This document shows positions 41,934 through 52,249 of a stretch of DNA of 64,000 nucleotides, piece after piece; position 1 is the first letter of the stretch, and the number at the start of each line of letters is the position of its first letter. The stretch is from Candidatus Flexifilum breve (GTDB lineage Bacteria; Chloroflexota; Anaerolineae; Aggregatilineales; Phototrophicaceae): assembly GCA_016717205.1 (NCBI GenBank), contig JADKGC010000007.1, forward strand, positions 186,001 to 250,000, given 5' to 3'. The position numbers were made by a program, and so were the translations under genes. The notes beneath the pieces were generated by a model. It was not told where the DNA came from. It was given only the letters and a program-made list of their open reading frames with translations, and did no database searches.

Positions 41934-43538
41934 TTACGAGCCGATGGAGAGCGCAGAGAAGTCAGGAATGATCAGACCCTGACCATTGAAGACGATCCCC
42001 TTCACGCGCGGATTGACGAGAATGTTGAGGCTTGGGTTGTAGAGCGGCAGCCAACCGACTTCGCTCACCGCGATTTGTTCCGCCTGATTGTAGAGCGCGA
42101 GGCGGGCATCGACATCGCCAACCAGCACGTCTGCCTGATCAACGAGGGCGTCGAATTCGGCATTCGAATAGTGGCCGTTGTTGTTGCCGACATCGGTGCG
42201 CAGCTGCTGCGAAATGAAGTTCTGCGGATCGGGATAGTCGGCTCCCCACACGCTGTAATACATCTGCAGGCCGGACTCCGGCGTCTGGTAGGTGTCATTG
42301 AGGCGCGAGCTGAAGGTCGTGAGTTCCAGCGGTTCGAGCGTGACGCTGATGCCGAGGTTCTCCTGCCACATCGCCTGCAGCACGGTGACCACACGTTCGT
42401 TGTCGCCTTCCACGCCATAGGTGAGCGTGACGGGACCAATCGATTCAGGGGTGACGCCCGCTTCAGCCAACGCGGCCTGCGCCGCCGCCGGGTCGAAGCT
42501 CAGACCCTCAATCGGGAGTTCCGAGGCGGGAATGCCGAGCGGGAGAATGCGGTCGGTTGGGACGACCGTGCCTTGCAGCACGTTGTTCGCCAGCGTCGCC
42601 TTATCGATGGCGAGGGCAAAGGCGCGGCGCACGTTCACATCGTTGAAGGGCGCAATCATGTTGTTGAAGCCGATATAGCGGACGGCAAACAGTGACGTGC
42701 TCTGGAAGTCCGGCAGCGACTGGACTTCGGCGACGTGCGTCGGGGGGATGCCATTCTGCTGGCTGCCAACGATGTCAAGTTCGCCCGTGCGATAAAGCTG
42801 GTAGGCGGTTTCGCTATCCGGGTTGAACGACAGGGTGATCGAAACGCTGGGTGCCTGCCAGTAATTCGGGTTCGGGGCGAGGACGATATTCTGGCCGCGA
42901 TTCCATTCCTGTACCTGATACGCACCGCTGGTCACCGGGGCATTCTCCCAACCGGTCGGGTCAGCTTCAGCCTGCGCCTTGGAGACGATCTTAGCCGAGC
43001 CAAAGGTCAACTGGCTGAGGAAGTAAGCCGAGGGTTGATTGATGGAGATCTGAACGGTGCGCGCGTCAACGGCGACCGCACCGGACAGCTCGGTCGCGGA
43101 ACCATCAGCGACAGCGTTCGCGCCGACGATGTTCGAGAGGTAGAAGGGGCCAGTCCAACCGCCCGTGTTGGGGTCGAGGGCGTGGGTAAGCGACCAGACG
43201 ACATCATCCGCGGTGATGGGCGTGCCGTCCGAGAACGCCGCGCCTTCGCGCAGAGTGAAGGTGTAGGTCAGGCCGTCATCCGACGTTGTCCAGCTTTCGG
43301 CCACATCCGGAATGACGTGCAGATCGCCATCGAGACGGACGAGGCCGCCGTAGAGCAGCCCGATCACGGTGAAACCCTGCGAGTCGCTGGCTTTGGCCGG
43401 ATCCAGCGAGACGAGATCGTTGATGCCTTCGAGGGACCAGCGCAGCGTATCACTTTGCGCGGACACAGGGGCAAGGGCGGTAGACAGGACGAGAAGAACC
43501 GACATGAGGAACAGGAGCGCAGTGGATCTAGTCTTCAT
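41934..43538 (-). CDS. Peptide ABC transporter substrate-binding protein (SBP family 5)
   Basis: 534 aa. The ATG at 43538 has AAGGAAG 5 nt upstream and opens a signal peptide (STALLFLMSVLLVLSTALAP, cleavage after SAQ, no lipobox). Family-5 landmarks: FTLREGAAFSDGTPITADDV, GAYQVQEWNRGQNIVLAPNP, VRRAFALAIDKATLANNVL, and the terminal YNPSLNILVNPRVKGI. Binds oligopeptides or similar organic solutes outside the cytoplasm. First gene of the importer operon; a terminator-like stem lies 96 nt before its start. Confidence 0.95.
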   Translation of the reverse strand: MKTRSTALLFLMSVLLVLSTALAPVSAQSDTLRWSLEGINDLVSLDPAKASDSQGFTVIGLLYGGLVRLDGDLHVIPDVAESWTTSDDGLTYTFTLREGAAFSDGTPITADDVVWSLTHALDPNTGGWTGPFYLSNIVGANAVADGSATELSGAVAVDARTVQISINQPSAYFLSQLTFGSAKIVSKAQAEADPTGWENAPVTSGAYQVQEWNRGQNIVLAPNPNYWQAPSVSITLSFNPDSETAYQLYRTGELDIVGSQQNGIPPTHVAEVQSLPDFQSTSLFAVRYIGFNNMIAPFNDVNVRRAFALAIDKATLANNVLQGTVVPTDRILPLGIPASELPIEGLSFDPAAAQAALAEAGVTPESIGPVTLTYGVEGDNERVVTVLQAMWQENLGISVTLEPLELTTFSSRLNDTYQTPESGLQMYYSVWGADYPDPQNFISQQLRTDVGNNNGHYSNAEFDALVDQADVLVGDVDARLALYNQAEQIAVSEVGWLPLYNPSLNILVNPRVKGIVFNGQGLIIPDFSALSIGS

Positions 43539-43633
43539 CTTTCTTCCTTGTACGAATGTAACGAAAACGCGAAAGCTGATGTTTGACGAACGCGCTGCCG
43601 AGAACTGGGACGCGTCGAACACACGAACAAAAA

Positions 43634-43654
43634 CGCCCCGATCAGTCCGGGGCG
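43634..43654 (-). terminator. Rho-independent terminator upstream of the second peptide ABC operon
   Basis: CGCCCCG (43634-43640) and CGGGGCG (43648-43654) with a 7-nt loop; on the minus strand the stem runs into TTTTTGTT. It separates the SDR gene (stop at 43856) from the ABC operon. Apart from this stem, 43539-43855 holds nothing recognisable. Confidence 0.75.
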
Positions 43655-43855
43655 CAGCTTCAACACAGCAGAGGGATCATACGAGCAATCCGGCTACAGC
43701 CCAGACACGCGCGGAAAACTTGAACACATGAGACAACAGGATGGTATCTGGAAGCGGCGCATGGCTAAGATCCTTAACTTTCACGCTGACTACCAACATA
43801 ACGAAGCTGAGACTATTTGTCAATATGTCCACGTGGCCTGCACTAAGCGGCTGAG

Positions 43856-44623
43856 TCAGCGCAGATGGGACGCGCCATTCATATCGATCACGCTGCCTGT
43901 GAGATAGTCCGTGCCACTCGACGCCAGAAAGACCACTGTGTACGCGATCTCGTCGGCGGTGGCGACGCGACTCAGAGGGCTTTGCTGGCGAACGAGATCG
44001 CCTTTTTGCCCCTCTAGATAGCTTTCAGCCATGTCGGTGTCGACCCAGCCGGGCGCTACGGTAAATACGAAGATGTTGTAAGGGGCAAGAGCTTTGGCCA
44101 GCGACTGACTCATAGCGTTCATGCCGGCTTTGCTCGCGCCGTAGGCGGGCGCAGCCGGCTCACCGCGATAGGCGCCACGCGACGAAATGTTGATGATGCG
44201 TCCGCCACCTTGCCGGAGCATATACTGCCCGGCACAGTACATGGTGTTCGCCGCGCCGATGAGGTTGGTATCGATCGTACGCCGCCATGCATCGAGCCAG
44301 GTTTCGTAGGTGCTGCTCTCCAAGGGATGATCTTCGTAGATACCAGCATTATTGACGAGGATATCGAGCCGACCGAACTGCTCGATGGTCGAGTCGAGCA
44401 TGCGCGTGACCGCCGCGGGATCAGCGACATCAGCTGGAATGAGCATATGCCCCGTGCCTGCGAGCGCGGCAGCAGTCTCTTCAGCGGCGGCAAGATTGCC
44501 ACGGTAGTTAAGGGCGACCCGCGCGCCACGCGCAGCGAAAGCGAGAGCAATCGCGCGACCAATCCCGCGCGATGCGCCCGTTACCAGCACGGTTCTGCCC
44601 GTAAAATCCAGCAAAGCATCCAT
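43856..44623 (-). CDS. Short-chain dehydrogenase/reductase
   Basis: 255 aa. The ATG at 44623 has GGAG upstream; a longer in-frame start lacks one. Classical SDR: cofactor motif TGASRGIGRAIAL, Arg after strand 2 (LNYRG) pointing to NADP, DVADPAAV, NNAGIY, catalytic Ser in INISSRG, Tyr and Lys in YGASK, and the PGWVDTDM segment. It resembles 3-oxoacyl-ACP-reductase-like SDRs; with no fatty-acid genes nearby, a general alcohol/ketone role is likelier. Monocistronic between two terminator-like stems. Confidence 0.92.
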   Translation of the reverse strand: MDALLDFTGRTVLVTGASRGIGRAIALAFAARGARVALNYRGNLAAAEETAAALAGTGHMLIPADVADPAAVTRMLDSTIEQFGRLDILVNNAGIYEDHPLESSTYETWLDAWRRTIDTNLIGAANTMYCAGQYMLRQGGGRIINISSRGAYRGEPAAPAYGASKAGMNAMSQSLAKALAPYNIFVFTVAPGWVDTDMAESYLEGQKGDLVRQQSPLSRVATADEIAYTVVFLASSGTDYLTGSVIDMNGASHLR

Positions 44624-44671
44624 GTTTCCAACTCCGTGTGTCGCCGCGATCAACCAGGCGCTTATAACAGA

Positions 44672-44699
44672 GAAGCCGCTCTCCGGGGAGAACGGCTTC
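44672..44699 (-). terminator. Hairpin after the giant surface-protein gene
   Basis: GAAGCCG (44672-44678) and CGGCTTC (44693-44699) with an inner TCTCC/GGAGA stem, 27 nt past the stop of the minus-strand gene. The following minus-strand bases TCTGTTATA are T-rich but not a clean run. Confidence 0.6.
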
Positions 44700-44725
44700 G
44701 AGTCAAACTGGGGCAGGCGAAGGGG

Positions 44726-47700
44726 CTACGGGGCCGGGCACACACCCGGGTCGCGCCAATCCTCACGCTGCACTTCGTCAATGGAGATATCCACTTCGGT
44801 AACCGTCATGTCTGGTCGCAGGTAGACCGTCTGCTGGCCGAAGGGGCCGGTGACCGTCTGACCTTCGCGGCTGGCGACTTCGTTGCTCGGCACCTGTTCC
44901 GGATAAATGTCGTCCGAAAGTTCGAACGTCAGGCGTTCGGCATCGAGTTCGAGGTCCACGGGGCCATCGGTGATCGGCTGGACTTCCGCTTCGAACAGGT
45001 CAGGCTGACCGGTCACGTCGGTGCTGAAGAATACGCGCAGCTCGTCGCACGTCCACGCCGGAGCATAGTCGGCAATGCTGTTGTCGCTGATCTGGCGCGT
45101 CAGCCCGGTCGCGAGTTCGTAGGTGTAGATGTCAAGGTCACCATCGAGATCCGACTGGTACGCGATGTAGCGGTCGGACGGCGACCACGCGGCGTTCGTC
45201 GCGTCACCGGCTTCGTCGCTGATCTGGCGGGCGTTGGAACCGTCCGCGTCCATCACCCACAGCGTGCTGTTACCGCCGCTCGTCGCGGTGTAGCGACGGA
45301 AGACGATCTGCGTGCTGGAGTTGCCGAACTGCGGGTCGACATCCGTGGTGGTGCCATCGCTGAGGCGGTTGATTTCACCCGTCGCCATTACGTATTCGTA
45401 GATCTGCATCTGGCGCACGCCGTTTTCGTCCGCACGGTCACTCTGGAAGACGATGCGGCTGCCATCGGCTGACCACGAGGCGTTGGTTTCATTGCTTTCG
45501 AGCGTCGGCGCGAGCATCGGGAAGACACGGCCCGTGCTCATGTCGATCATGTAGAGATCCCAACTGCCGGTACGAGTTGTTTCGAAGACCACGAAGTTGC
45601 CAGGTCCCCAAACCGGATGAGTGTCGAGGGCGAAGCTGTTGCTCGTCACGCGCTGGACGCTGTCGGGATCGCCGCTGGTCGAGGCGACATAGATTTCCCA
45701 GTTGCCGTCACGATTGCTGCTGAAGGCGATCCACTCAGAGTTAGGCGACAAGCTCGGGGAGACATCGCTGACTTCCGGCCCTTCACCATAGCTCAGGTTG
45801 CGGCGGAACGTCGTCTGTGTTTCCTTATCGGCACCGTCCAAGCGGAAGATTTCCCAGTCGCCCGTTTCGTCCGTGTGGTAGACACGGAAGGTGGGGCAGG
45901 AGTAGCCGCAGGCCGGGACGTCGGCCAACAAGGTGGTCTGTTCGAGGCTCAGCGGTTCGAATTCGGCTGATTCAGCGAACGCGGTCGCCTGGGCACAGTT
46001 GAGCGTGAACGACTTGGCGATGCCGAAGCTGGTCGTGTCGAACTTTACCCCGCCACGCGCATCCGCTATGGTGATGCCACTGATAGTGAACTGCTGGCCG
46101 TTAGCGAGCTGGAAGTTCGGGCTGGGCGGCGTGATGTCGGCACCGGTGCCGAGCGCGGTCAGCGTGAAGCTGTGCGAAGCGAGCATCGAACCGCCGACGT
46201 TGGTCACCGTCATCGAGGCCAGGTTGGCGCAGACACCAGTCACTTCAAAGACCGGATCCGTGCAGTCCTGAGTCATACCGTAGCTGCCCGCGAACCCACT
46301 GCTGGTGAAGGTGTAGGGGAGATAGGGGTTCTGACCGGACAGCGTGACGACCATCGATGCGCCCGTGGTCAGGATCAGCGTGCCGCTGGCCACCGTGCTC
46401 CCTCCACCCGAGACCGTATAGGGCTGCGAGAAGATCATCGGCGCGCCAGTGTTCGTTACTGTGAAGGCGATCGGGTTGGAGCAGGTGCTGGTGACGACGA
46501 GCACCGGGTTCGGGCAGTCGTGCGTGTAGTTAATCGGCACGAAACCAGCGCTATTGCTAAAGAGATATGCCGCGTGGGGGTCGATGCCCGCGGTGAGCAT
46601 CACCGTGGTACTGGCTCCGGCGACAAGGTTCAGATTGCCACTCGCGACTGTGATGCCGCCGCTCACGACGGTGTAGGGCTGCGGGATGAGCATATCCGCG
46701 CCGTTGTTCGTGACCGTGAAGACAATGGGGTCACCGCAGACGCTGGTCACAGTGATGGTTGGATTGCCGCAGTCGTGTATGTAGTTGCTGACTGTGACGA
46801 AGGCACCGCTGCTGCTAAAAGTGTAAGCCGCATAAGGATCAACATTTGCAGGTAGCGTGATGGTGTCGGTTCCACCTGCGGATATTGACAGCGTTCCGCT
46901 GGCGACTACGGTGGCACCCTGTGTAACGGTATAGGGCTGCGGCAGCAACATGTCTGCACCGGTATTGGTCACGGCGAAGGCAATCGGGCTGCCGCAAACG
47001 CTCGTTACCGTCAAGGCCGGACGCGCGCAGGACTGCGTATAATCCGCCACAGTGACGAACCCACTGCTGCTGAAGACATAGGGCAGGTAGGGATCAAGAT
47101 TCGTGGGTAAGGGGATAACCGCGTTCCCGCTGGCCGGAATACTGAGGTTACCCGAGGCGACGGTTGTACCACCCTGCGTAATGGTGTATGGCTGCGAAAC
47201 AACCATTGCACCACCTGTGTTCGTGACAGTGAAGCTGAGCGGCGAACTGCACACGCTGCTGACAACCAGTACCGGCGTTGTCGCACAGTTATGTGCGAGC
47301 GACAGGTTCTCGTAAACACCAGTGCTGGTGAAAGTGTAGGTGTCATACGGGTCGCTACCATCGGGCACGACGATATTTGTGCTCGCATTAGAGCCGTTCA
47401 ACTGGAACGTGCCGCTGGCTACCAGTACGTTGGCCACATTACGGATTTCCCATGCCTGGGACTGCGACATGTTTGTAGTGGAAACATTGGTCACGGTGAA
47501 AACCGGTAAGGAGTTGGCACCACATGTCGCGGCAACGTCGAGATTGACACATTCAGCTGTGTCAACCAGACCCGTGTCAACGGTCTGGAAGCGAACGTAG
47601 GTTCCGGAAGGCGGTGAGAAATTGCGACTTGCACCGGCAGCGAGTTGGAAAGACTCCGTTGCAAACAGTGTATTGGTAGCAGCATCATAGTACTGGACGA

Positions 47701-50700
47701 TATCGGTCGTGGTCATCGCGCCGCCGGTATTTGTCACCGTGAAGACCGGCGTACTGTTCGTGCAGACGTGACTAACCGACAGAATTGGGGCTGAACCCGA
47801 GTTGGGCGGCACAGTGAGCGGTCGTTCAATTACACCCGGCACATCAATACCCATCTTGACGAAGTAGGTGCCTGATGCCGAGTATGTATGGCAGATTGTG
47901 GTCTGATTGGTGACAACTACCGGCGAACCATCACCGAAGTCCCAGCTCACAACCATGACGCCGGGCGCGAGAATCGCCGTGAAGCAATACTGCCCATTGC
48001 CCTGAGGCGCGATGCTGAAGGTATTCTGACTTTCGCCAAACGTGCGGGTGCGAATCGTGTTAGTTGCTGTGCGAATGAGCGGGTTGTTGGTGGCCGCATT
48101 TGTCACTCGTAGGCTAACCGTGGTGCTCACACCAGGTGTTGAGTAGGTGTAGCAGGGATTTACCTGTGTTGGCGAGTCAATTTCAAATATACCGTCGCCG
48201 TCGAGATCCCATTCCCACCGCGCAATACTGGGGCCGCTGCTCACACTCGTGTCGGTAAAGCAGACATACATGGGAGCAACGCCGGTGTACTGCGACGCAT
48301 TGAAGCGCGCGATCAAACCGCCGGGCTGTTCCAACGTGAAATTGAGTTGAGCTTGCGTATTCCCCAGTGGACCAGATCCAACAACGGTCGCTGTCCAGAC
48401 ACCGGGGGCCAGGGTGAGCGAGGGATTCTGTTGGTTGTTACGCGTGAGAGTTGTTGACGTTGTTGAGTTGAAGAACGTCCAATTGTAGGCTCCCGTAAGG
48501 TTGGTGCCGACTGCCGTGAATGACTGGAGCGTGTTACCGAACAAGGACCCGGTGCGATTGGCCACAATGTTCTGCAGGCCGTAAACCGTGTAGGTGACAG
48601 TATAGCTGTCACTACGTCGCCCCTGAACATCTTGGTTGAGCGTAATCGTATAGGTTCCAGGCGTGTTGAAACTTACACATTGACTTGTGCCGTCAAACAC
48701 GTTCGAACCTAGACTATTGCTGGCGGGGTTTCCGTTAATCGACCAAGTCGTGGTCGCGTAACTTGGTTTTGCGGGCGTCCAAGTTGTTGTGTCGGTAAAG
48801 CAGATCGGCTGACCAACCGGCATAGCGTTGTTCGTCCAGCCACCCGCTGTGTAGGTAAATTGGGCGTCCAGGACACCCACGGAAAGCGCGACCGAACGCG
48901 TACAAGTGTAATTGGTGGTGGTTTGACCATGTTGTTCAACAAACACTGATAACGTGTAGTTGTCAACACCAAGGGGTGCCAGTTCCGCTAGAGTGAATGC
49001 CCGTGAATTCACCGTACCATCGAAGATAGTCTGCGGTGGATTAAAACCATCGATATCATAGAGCGTATATGTTGCCCCATTCGAAGCTGTCAACGTCCAC
49101 ACGAAATGCAGGTAAAGGGCGTTTGTGTTGTCGATCAGGATATCGTAGGTGTAGGTCGTAGGCGAGCCAGCACTGGGCGAAAGATTACCATTGATGCCGC
49201 TCTCGCACTGGAATGTAACCGTTTGTGCGTATGTCCCGACGTTAAGCGCCGGTGAGGTACAACTTGCAGCGGGTAAAGTGCCTGCATACGCCGTGCCCGT
49301 ATCCGGGTTGATTACTGTTGACGCCGCGACCGATAGATTGTAGACGAGGTTGTAAGACGCGTTGGGCTCGTTGAACGTCAGCGATAGCGGATGACTGTTC
49401 GCGATGTATGTGAGTGGTAGAGCAGTCCCCACTGGTGTTACCACCCAGCTAAAAGCAGAGATACTGCGTCCCCAATAATTCAAAACACTGCGCGTATAGC
49501 TCGTGGTTTCTCCAACGGTTGGGTTGATATCACCAATCGGTACGTTACAGGTCAATGACGGTAAGCTCACATTGATGTTCGTAGCCGAAATGCTACAGCT
49601 TGAAGTCGAGCCATCTGGATTGTTGACTGTGACAGTCACACCGAGTGTCTCGTCGCCAACGTCCAGCGCACCGGGTGCCCATCTGACACGAACTGAATTC
49701 CCACCGTTTGTCTCAATCACACCGTCATTCGCGTCAACAGTCCAATTGTATGAGACGTTGGTTCGACCGGCTAAACCTCCGAGTGCCACCGTATAAGTGA
49801 AAGCACGAGTTGCGTTATCCGTTGAAACTGGAGTCGGGCTGCGGCTACCTGTTATGCTGTTACAGGTGAGCGCTGGCCAGTTCTGCACCGTGTACTGTTC
49901 GGTATCGTCGCAGCGTGACGATGCTGGTGTATACAACGGGCTGACTGATGTGTTGTCGACGTCGATCTCGACGCGCCAGTTGTCAATGCGCGGCAGACCA
50001 AGCGTGCTTGAGCTATTGGTGAACGGGAAAGTCGTTCCTGTGCCTACGAATACCCAATCGCCAGGATTGTTGGGATTGGGATTGGGAACTGTTCCCTGGT
50101 ACCAGCGTGCTTCGGTAACTGTTCGACCATTCGTTCCGCTTAGGGTATAAGACAGGGTGTAGCTGGTGCCATCGGGATACTGCGGAGTCGACGGGCTGAT
50201 AGCGATGTCGCAGACGAGCGCGTCGAAGTTATGATTTACCGTGATCGTGTCATTGCATTGAGCGCCGTCACTGGTGATACCGTTCAGCTGAATCGTGAAC
50301 GCACCAAAGCCTACTGTGTCCCAATCAATGTTGAGGTTTCCACCTGATTGATTCAGCGGTAGACCTGATCCATTCCCGGTTACAGTCCACTCATAATTGA
50401 TAGTACGAGAAGGGAAACCAGTGGCTGTCAGGCCGGTAGCACTAGCAGTGTAGGTCTGGGCTGCGGAATTCGGCGCGACATTCGTGTTGCCCGCAATTGA
50501 GCAGGTTACAGCAAGGCGTGAAACCGTTACCGTAGCTTCGGCGAAAGAACTTAGCCCAGAAGCACTATCCGTAATACGGAGCCGAATTGGATTCGCACCA
50601 AGGTCGGTCAAAGCGACATTCGTCGGGTTCGCAGTTGTCGTCTCGTAGCTGCCGTCACCGTCGAGATCCCATTCGATAGTGTCATAGGTGCCAGTACTGG

Positions 50701-52249
50701 TATCCGTCAGGTTGATACGAGTTCCCCAGGTGATGTTGGTTCCCGGGTTCACCGAAAAGGATGCAACAGGAGGTTCGATGACACTGATCGCGTAAGCCGC
50801 TTGCGAGGTTGATGTAGCATCGGCATTAGCGACCGTTAGGCGCGCGGTGAAGATGTCGGTACTGGTGTAAATATGACAGACGACTGAAGCCAGCGAACTA
50901 ACGGTTGGTGAGCCATCACCGAAATCCCAAACAGCACTCGCAACTGACCCGGTGCTGGTGTTGGTGAAGCAGACTTCGACGCCACCGCCGGACGCTCCAA
51001 TCAACTGCCAGGTGAAATTCGCATTGACTGTCGATGCCGGATCGGCAGCTACGACCTGACGCATAACGGTGTTGTATGTGCCTGGCGCAAGACCCGGCCC
51101 ACGATAGCGCATCGTAACATTGTAAGTTCCGGATGCACTGAATGTGAAGTTGTGGGGGCCAAAGCCGGTTGCCTCAATTGTTGCGAAATTGCCGTCCGTG
51201 TCCCATTGAACCGTGTCGATTGGCCCCTCGCCTAAATCCGACCCAGCAACTGTTACAGTGAGCGGGGCGGGACCGACAATTGGCGTGACACTGAAGTCAG
51301 CAAGCGGTGGTGGCGGAACGATAACAATCGACTGTACAGCGGAACTGCTCGTACCTGAGCCATCGGTTGCGGTGAGAAAAACATAGAGGGTAAGTGGTAG
51401 CGGCACGCTCGTGTTACTGAAGGTGTAGCTAAAGTTTTCCTGGGTCGATGTGAAAATGTAATCCCCGACAATTAAGGGATCGCTATTCGTACTGATTGCC
51501 CAACTGTACGCTAGCTGACTGCCGATACTGGTATTGACGGTCACAATAGTGAAGGGGACGCCCGTAAATTGCGTAGAGGGCGTCAAAGTAAAGTTTGCCG
51601 TCAAGCCCGAACTGATGCTGACGCCGCCAGTTAGGCTGATGTTTGGAAAGCCGTTGTTTGGCGTGCACACCAAGGTAACGGCAAAACTACCAGCAGTAGA
51701 ATAAGTGTGAACATTGTTTGGAGAAGTTGAAGTCGGAGTGCCATCCCCAAAATTCCAAAGATACGAACCAATGTTGCTCGTGTTGATCGCATTGAATGCG
51801 TACGTGTAGGCATTGGAATCGCCAGCGTCCGTGATTTCCATCTCACAGAACGTTTGAACCGCGAGAGGCATAATGATCAGATCCGCTTCAGCGGCTGCTG
51901 GTTCGGTTGCTTCTGCAGTTACTTCGGGTGTGACCTCGAGGGTTGCCTCAACAGTCGGGATAGCGTCGCCCGTTGGAGCTTCGGGTGTGACCTCAACGGT
52001 TGCTTCGATTGTCGGAATAGGCGTCACCGAAGATTGCTGCGGTTCGATGGTCGCGGTTTCCTGAGGTTGCGCCGGATCTGGAGGAGCGGGTGTTAATACA
52101 ACATCCGTCGCCTCTGCCGTTGAGAGTGGATCAGCAGTTGGCTCCGGCGTTGAGGCCTGCGACAAAACGGCTGATGCGACAAGAAAGACAATCAGAAGAT
52201 AAATAACGTGGGCCATAGGCCGATAATGACGACGACGTTTCCCGTACAT
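44726..52249 (-). CDS. Giant secreted PKD-domain / beta-propeller protein
   Basis: 2507 aa from ATG 52249 (AAGGAG 11 nt upstream; a TTG at 52282 is possible). A basic start (KRRRH) and helix (AHVIYLLIVFLVASAVLS) form the signal. Residues about 35-125 are a Pro/Thr/Glu linker. Residues ~130-1480 hold many Ig-like units, at least seven clear PKD (LWNFGDGTP, WDFGDGSP, WDLDGDG, HTYSASGTY). Residues ~1480-2065 are about seven repeats of ~80 aa (FTVTNTGADM, QPYTV, TVASGTL). Residues ~2110-2440 form a TolB/PD40-like propeller (GDWEIFRLDG, SSNRDGNWEIYV, GSWDLYMIDM). No sortase motif or C-terminal helix. Likely an adhesin or surface scaffold. Confidence 0.9.
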   Translation of the reverse strand: MYGKRRRHYRPMAHVIYLLIVFLVASAVLSQASTPEPTADPLSTAEATDVVLTPAPPDPAQPQETATIEPQQSSVTPIPTIEATVEVTPEAPTGDAIPTVEATLEVTPEVTAEATEPAAAEADLIIMPLAVQTFCEMEITDAGDSNAYTYAFNAINTSNIGSYLWNFGDGTPTSTSPNNVHTYSTAGSFAVTLVCTPNNGFPNISLTGGVSISSGLTANFTLTPSTQFTGVPFTIVTVNTSIGSQLAYSWAISTNSDPLIVGDYIFTSTQENFSYTFSNTSVPLPLTLYVFLTATDGSGTSSSAVQSIVIVPPPPLADFSVTPIVGPAPLTVTVAGSDLGEGPIDTVQWDTDGNFATIEATGFGPHNFTFSASGTYNVTMRYRGPGLAPGTYNTVMRQVVAADPASTVNANFTWQLIGASGGGVEVCFTNTSTGSVASAVWDFGDGSPTVSSLASVVCHIYTSTDIFTARLTVANADATSTSQAAYAISVIEPPVASFSVNPGTNITWGTRINLTDTSTGTYDTIEWDLDGDGSYETTTANPTNVALTDLGANPIRLRITDSASGLSSFAEATVTVSRLAVTCSIAGNTNVAPNSAAQTYTASATGLTATGFPSRTINYEWTVTGNGSGLPLNQSGGNLNIDWDTVGFGAFTIQLNGITSDGAQCNDTITVNHNFDALVCDIAISPSTPQYPDGTSYTLSYTLSGTNGRTVTEARWYQGTVPNPNPNNPGDWVFVGTGTTFPFTNSSSTLGLPRIDNWRVEIDVDNTSVSPLYTPASSRCDDTEQYTVQNWPALTCNSITGSRSPTPVSTDNATRAFTYTVALGGLAGRTNVSYNWTVDANDGVIETNGGNSVRVRWAPGALDVGDETLGVTVTVNNPDGSTSSCSISATNINVSLPSLTCNVPIGDINPTVGETTSYTRSVLNYWGRSISAFSWVVTPVGTALPLTYIANSHPLSLTFNEPNASYNLVYNLSVAASTVINPDTGTAYAGTLPAASCTSPALNVGTYAQTVTFQCESGINGNLSPSAGSPTTYTYDILIDNTNALYLHFVWTLTASNGATYTLYDIDGFNPPQTIFDGTVNSRAFTLAELAPLGVDNYTLSVFVEQHGQTTTNYTCTRSVALSVGVLDAQFTYTAGGWTNNAMPVGQPICFTDTTTWTPAKPSYATTTWSINGNPASNSLGSNVFDGTSQCVSFNTPGTYTITLNQDVQGRRSDSYTVTYTVYGLQNIVANRTGSLFGNTLQSFTAVGTNLTGAYNWTFFNSTTSTTLTRNNQQNPSLTLAPGVWTATVVGSGPLGNTQAQLNFTLEQPGGLIARFNASQYTGVAPMYVCFTDTSVSSGPSIARWEWDLDGDGIFEIDSPTQVNPCYTYSTPGVSTTVSLRVTNAATNNPLIRTATNTIRTRTFGESQNTFSIAPQGNGQYCFTAILAPGVMVVSWDFGDGSPVVVTNQTTICHTYSASGTYFVKMGIDVPGVIERPLTVPPNSGSAPILSVSHVCTNSTPVFTVTNTGGAMTTTDIVQYYDAATNTLFATESFQLAAGASRNFSPPSGTYVRFQTVDTGLVDTAECVNLDVAATCGANSLPVFTVTNVSTTNMSQSQAWEIRNVANVLVASGTFQLNGSNASTNIVVPDGSDPYDTYTFTSTGVYENLSLAHNCATTPVLVVSSVCSSPLSFTVTNTGGAMVVSQPYTITQGGTTVASGNLSIPASGNAVIPLPTNLDPYLPYVFSSSGFVTVADYTQSCARPALTVTSVCGSPIAFAVTNTGADMLLPQPYTVTQGATVVASGTLSISAGGTDTITLPANVDPYAAYTFSSSGAFVTVSNYIHDCGNPTITVTSVCGDPIVFTVTNNGADMLIPQPYTVVSGGITVASGNLNLVAGASTTVMLTAGIDPHAAYLFSNSAGFVPINYTHDCPNPVLVVTSTCSNPIAFTVTNTGAPMIFSQPYTVSGGGSTVASGTLILTTGASMVVTLSGQNPYLPYTFTSSGFAGSYGMTQDCTDPVFEVTGVCANLASMTVTNVGGSMLASHSFTLTALGTGADITPPSPNFQLANGQQFTISGITIADARGGVKFDTTSFGIAKSFTLNCAQATAFAESAEFEPLSLEQTTLLADVPACGYSCPTFRVYHTDETGDWEIFRLDGADKETQTTFRRNLSYGEGPEVSDVSPSLSPNSEWIAFSSNRDGNWEIYVASTSGDPDSVQRVTSNSFALDTHPVWGPGNFVVFETTRTGSWDLYMIDMSTGRVFPMLAPTLESNETNASWSADGSRIVFQSDRADENGVRQMQIYEYVMATGEINRLSDGTTTDVDPQFGNSSTQIVFRRYTATSGGNSTLWVMDADGSNARQISDEAGDATNAAWSPSDRYIAYQSDLDGDLDIYTYELATGLTRQISDNSIADYAPAWTCDELRVFFSTDVTGQPDLFEAEVQPITDGPVDLELDAERLTFELSDDIYPEQVPSNEVASREGQTVTGPFGQQTVYLRPDMTVTEVDISIDEVQREDWRDPGVCPAP

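Noticed and set aside
41640..43586. Two long plus-strand frames opposite the family-5 binding protein
   Set aside because: Composition and lack of any domain mark them as mirror frames of the binding-protein gene, whose signal peptide and motifs are clear.
44210..45472. Long plus-strand reading frame opposite the SDR and surface-protein genes
   Set aside because: It is antisense to two well-supported genes, has no domain or ribosome site, and its Arg/Val/Gly-rich composition is that of a GC-rich shadow frame.
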